Assembly: GCA_002342365.1 (NCBI GenBank)
Contig: DDPV01000045.1
Span: 73,362 to 91,337, forward strand
Direction of reading: 5' to 3'
Length of the DNA stretch: 17,976 bases
From: Burkholderiales bacterium UBA2459
GTDB lineage: Bacteria > Pseudomonadota > Gammaproteobacteria > Burkholderiales > Burkholderiaceae_E
Part shown: in pieces, positions 16,701 through 17,976 of the stretch
Layout of the letters: each line of letters begins with the position of its first letter
How positions within the stretch are numbered: position 1 is the stretch's first letter
The notes under the pieces: model-generated
The model's input: the letters and a program-made list of their open reading frames with translations, nothing else
Database searches by the model: none
What the model was told of the DNA's origin: nothing
Made by a program: the position numbers and the translations under genes

Positions 16701-17347
16701 TGCAGCGCTGTGCTCAGGCCATTGCGGAGCTTGGGCCGGTCAATCTTGCTGCGCTCGAAGCCTTGGCGCATGCTCGCGAGCGTGAGGCGTTTTTACGGCT
16801 GCAATGCTCGGATCTGACCGAGGCGATGCAAACGCTTGAGGATGCGGTTCGCAAAATTGATCGTGAAACCAGGGATTTGTTGAAGCAGACCTACGACCAG
16901 GTCAATCAGAACTTCGGACATCTCTTTCCGAAGCTTTTTGGCGGTGGCGATGCAAAGCTCTTGCTGACCGGCGAAGAAATTCTTGATGCGGGAATTCAGG
17001 TGATGGCGCATCCACCGGGAAAGCGCAACAGCAGCATCCAGCTGCTGTCGGGCGGCGAAAAAGCGCTGACAGCGATTGCTCTGGTTTTTTCAATGTTCCA
17101 ACTCAACCCCGCTCCCTTCTGTCTTCTCGATGAGGTCGACGCGCCACTTGATGACGCCAACACCGAGCGCTACTGCGAGATGGTGCGATCGATGGCTTCG
17201 CAGACCCAGTTCCTCTTTATTACCCACAACAAGACGGCGATGGAGCTTGCGCAGCAACTTGTTGGCGTTACCATGCAAGAGCGCGGTGTATCGCGGCTCG
17301 TCGCCGTTGACCTCGAAGCGGCTGCTCAACTGGCACAGGCTGCCTAG
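13781..17347 (+). CDS. smc: chromosome segregation/condensation ATPase SMC
   Basis: SMC dimers form the core of the bacterial condensin that organises and segregates the chromosome, normally with ScpA and ScpB (not in this window). The 1188-aa protein has the full layout: N-terminal head with Walker A GPNGCGKSN (31-39) and SMQDVIFSGS; a long coiled coil; hinge at about 505-655 (starting near MRPWLQAKGWFG); a second coiled coil; and C-terminal head with signature LLSGGEKALTA (Ser1090) and Walker B FCLLDEVDAPLDD (Asp1117, Glu1118). GTG 13781 is chosen because conserved SMC proteins open RLKxIKLxGFKSF exactly here; GGAG lies 10 nt upstream. The in-frame ATG 13730 would add 17 unconserved residues. 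zipA follows after 14 nt, so both are probably cotranscribed. Confidence 0.97.
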   Translation: MRLKQIKLSGFKSFVDPTVLDVPGQLIGVVGPNGCGKSNIMDAVRWVLGESRANELRGESMQDVIFSGSVDRKPSARASVELVFDNSMGRIAGAWGAFAEVAVKRVLTRDGQSIYSINQQTVRRRDVHDLFLGTGLGPRAYAMIGQGTISRIIESKPEDLRIFLEEAAGVSRYKERRRETEHRLADTRDNLTRVEDVLRELESQIASLQLQAERAERFRKLDGDRQRFQGLVWLARRHDALAQQDRARETFQSQELRLDAEIASLRTTEAALESARASAASASDALHAAQADYYQANAELAKLESERSFVTESRREALEQLDRLGKQAQGEQIENEEVVQRIGDSQQRLDELTRLVHDQTAQVQSLASQGQSLDTEIAKRQQELEAARTRLEAFRRDRDAAQIRRQTAQDQLLQLRHRFEQQQQALSKLNRLDSEQLRVQQQELEAAEREEAQCAAGQAQLQREASDARALVLPAQEALRAAQSREADLEARLSALLELEARLSDQSKMRPWLQAKGWFGHERFWQGLRVEAGWDATIEAALRERLEAIEVESLEALAMLDREAPPQKQGFFQVLPLTGNRALEEDPSNRADSKPSGLAGLRRLRELVQCSDPHREVLLDRWLEGAFVAGDLAQALCFLAHLEAGQRIFTAQGHCLDRDSIAFHASDQAHEGRLGRKREADQLQKDLLGQQLMVEQAMHLLQSAETKATSLAQELEQSRQAHLQATRALAQSRLETERIQQTQRQVEAETQRLGQEREDTEKEVRRQQQLELQSAELVSSLDSDMLSAQDRLTQAQVAHAHAHERLIQWRSGFREAERQLDAYRYDFRSVSERLTLARQRHLALSESLNALAQQQGVLRKRVDSFDEALLRDKLDQALATRIVAQDRLALCRNQQEHRNQQVRALEEQRMATEGLIQPLRQGLSAAALDEQAAKTTAEQFSQMLQEAGMNVQALAEQADRDEVALKAAALQAELQRCAQAIAELGPVNLAALEALAHAREREAFLRLQCSDLTEAMQTLEDAVRKIDRETRDLLKQTYDQVNQNFGHLFPKLFGGGDAKLLLTGEEILDAGIQVMAHPPGKRNSSIQLLSGGEKALTAIALVFSMFQLNPAPFCLLDEVDAPLDDANTERYCEMVRSMASQTQFLFITHNKTAMELAQQLVGVTMQERGVSRLVAVDLEAAAQLAQAA

Positions 17348-17361
17348 TCCGGGAATCCTTC

Positions 17362-17976
17362 ATGAGCTCATTGCAATGGAGTTTGCTGATCGGCGCAATG
17401 GCCTTGATCGCCGCCGTGCTGCTATTGAACGGTCTTCAGCAGTGGAAGCGTCGCTCCCGCAGCGAGAAAACGCTGGAAGCGCTGCGCGAGGTGGTTCGAA
17501 GCCGCAAATCAACCCCCGATACCGCAAGCCCTACGGATGCCTCAGCGGCAAAGACGCAAGACGCATTGAACGAACGAGCGGGCTCGGCATCAGCGTTGGG
17601 GGAACTAGACCGGCCGACTCCAGGCTCACACATGGACGCTCTGGACCGGCAGGCTTCAGCATCACGATTGGAGGCAAAGGACCGGCCGGCATCGGCATCG
17701 CGATTGGAGGCACAGGATCGCACCCCGGTGCAGCGCTTGGAAAGGCAAGAGCCCAAGCTTGCGCCTGATCGTAAGTTCAGGTTTTCAGGCACTGCAAGGC
17801 TGCGCGAACCGAGCGTGGCTACAGGGCCGACTGAGGCCGACGGGCCCATGCTTGCATCGTCCGCTGAAGGACTCGCCGATTCGGCGACTGCTCGGACATC
17901 TGATTCGCAGGATCGCCCATCGATGGCCAAAGCTTCGGTCTCGTCTGCAGAGCCCGAGGCGTCGATCGCCAGGGCT
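17362..17976 (+). CDS. zipA: cell division protein ZipA (5' portion, runs off the right edge)
   Basis: ZipA anchors FtsZ polymers to the inner membrane. ATG 17362 opens a frame with no stop to the end of the window (205 codons). The product starts MSSLQWSLLIGAMALIAAV, one N-terminal membrane segment (about residues 5-21) followed by the basic stretch QQWKRRSR, then a long Pro/Ala/Ser/Asp/Arg-rich low-complexity linker. That is the ZipA architecture; the C-terminal FtsZ-binding domain lies beyond the edge. Position directly after smc (14-nt gap, weak Shine-Dalgarno) agrees with the common smc-zipA-ligA order in Burkholderiales. The linker holds about five 12-residue repeats (17572-17751). Identification rests on the membrane start, linker and neighbour, since the diagnostic domain is not visible. 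Confidence 0.85.
   Translation, partial: MSSLQWSLLIGAMALIAAVLLLNGLQQWKRRSRSEKTLEALREVVRSRKSTPDTASPTDASAAKTQDALNERAGSASALGELDRPTPGSHMDALDRQASASRLEAKDRPASASRLEAQDRTPVQRLERQEPKLAPDRKFRFSGTARLREPSVATGPTEADGPMLASSAEGLADSATARTSDSQDRPSMAKASVSSAEPEASIARA
17572..17751 (+). repeat. 36-bp (12-codon) tandem repeats in the ZipA linker
   Basis: Five consecutive 12-residue units are readable: ERAGSASALGEL / DRPTPGSHMDAL / DRQASASRLEAK / DRPASASRLEAQ / DRTPVQRLERQE, starting at 17572, 17608, 17644, 17680 and 17716. Units three and four are nearly identical in protein and close in DNA; the outer ones are diverged. Each begins with an acidic residue and Arg. Confidence 0.8.

Noticed and set aside
17076..17768. 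230-codon plus-strand frame across the smc end and zipA start
   Set aside because: It is out of frame with both smc and zipA. Its Gly-rich pattern is the frame-shifted reading of the zipA repeats.

Overview
The window is ordinary, densely packed core chromosome of a betaproteobacterium, most likely of the order Burkholderiales. The reasons are the gene orders lon / tRNA-Val / tRNA-Asp / ppiD and smc / zipA with a dapD-prmB cluster running the opposite way, the moderately high GC codon use, and protein families typical of that group. There is no insertion sequence, prophage, CRISPR array or defence island, and no clearly broken gene.

Left part (1-4335, + strand): the 3' portion of lon (5' end outside the window), tRNA-Val(TAC) and tRNA-Asp(GTC), each with its own probable -10 element, a good intrinsic terminator, and ppiD, a membrane-anchored periplasmic folding factor. 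ppiD converges on mnmH (- strand), which encodes the tRNA wobble-uridine 2-selenouridine synthase. mnmH is divergent from a small DUF1178 gene whose predicted transcription start falls on its start codon.

Middle part (6063-9286, - strand): a three-gene unit of histidine phosphatase, APH-type kinase and acyl-CoA dehydrogenase. The kinase and dehydrogenase look like the separate-gene form of the kinase-dehydrogenase fusions ACAD10/ACAD11 and of LvaA/LvaC of levulinate catabolism. I infer a role in breakdown of hydroxylated acyl-CoAs through a phosphorylated intermediate. This is the most interesting metabolic unit in the window.

Right part: a - strand operon queF - dapD - prmB - ABC-F ATPase (13646 down to 9462; gaps of 28, 27 and 20 nt) covering queuosine synthesis, lysine/peptidoglycan precursor synthesis, ribosomal protein uL3 methylation and a ribosome-associated ATPase. 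Divergent from it, on the + strand, lie smc (chromosome condensation, GTG start) and the 5' part of zipA (FtsZ membrane anchor), which runs off the right edge. The visible ZipA linker carries a 12-residue tandem repeat.

A translation theme recurs: tRNA-Asp is a normal queuosine substrate while QueF makes the queuosine precursor, MnmH modifies other wobble bases, and PrmB and the ABC-F protein act on the ribosome. I found no convincing undescribed system. The best leads are the phosphatase-kinase-dehydrogenase trio, the ZipA repeats, the possible leaderless gene and the rearranged dap cluster.
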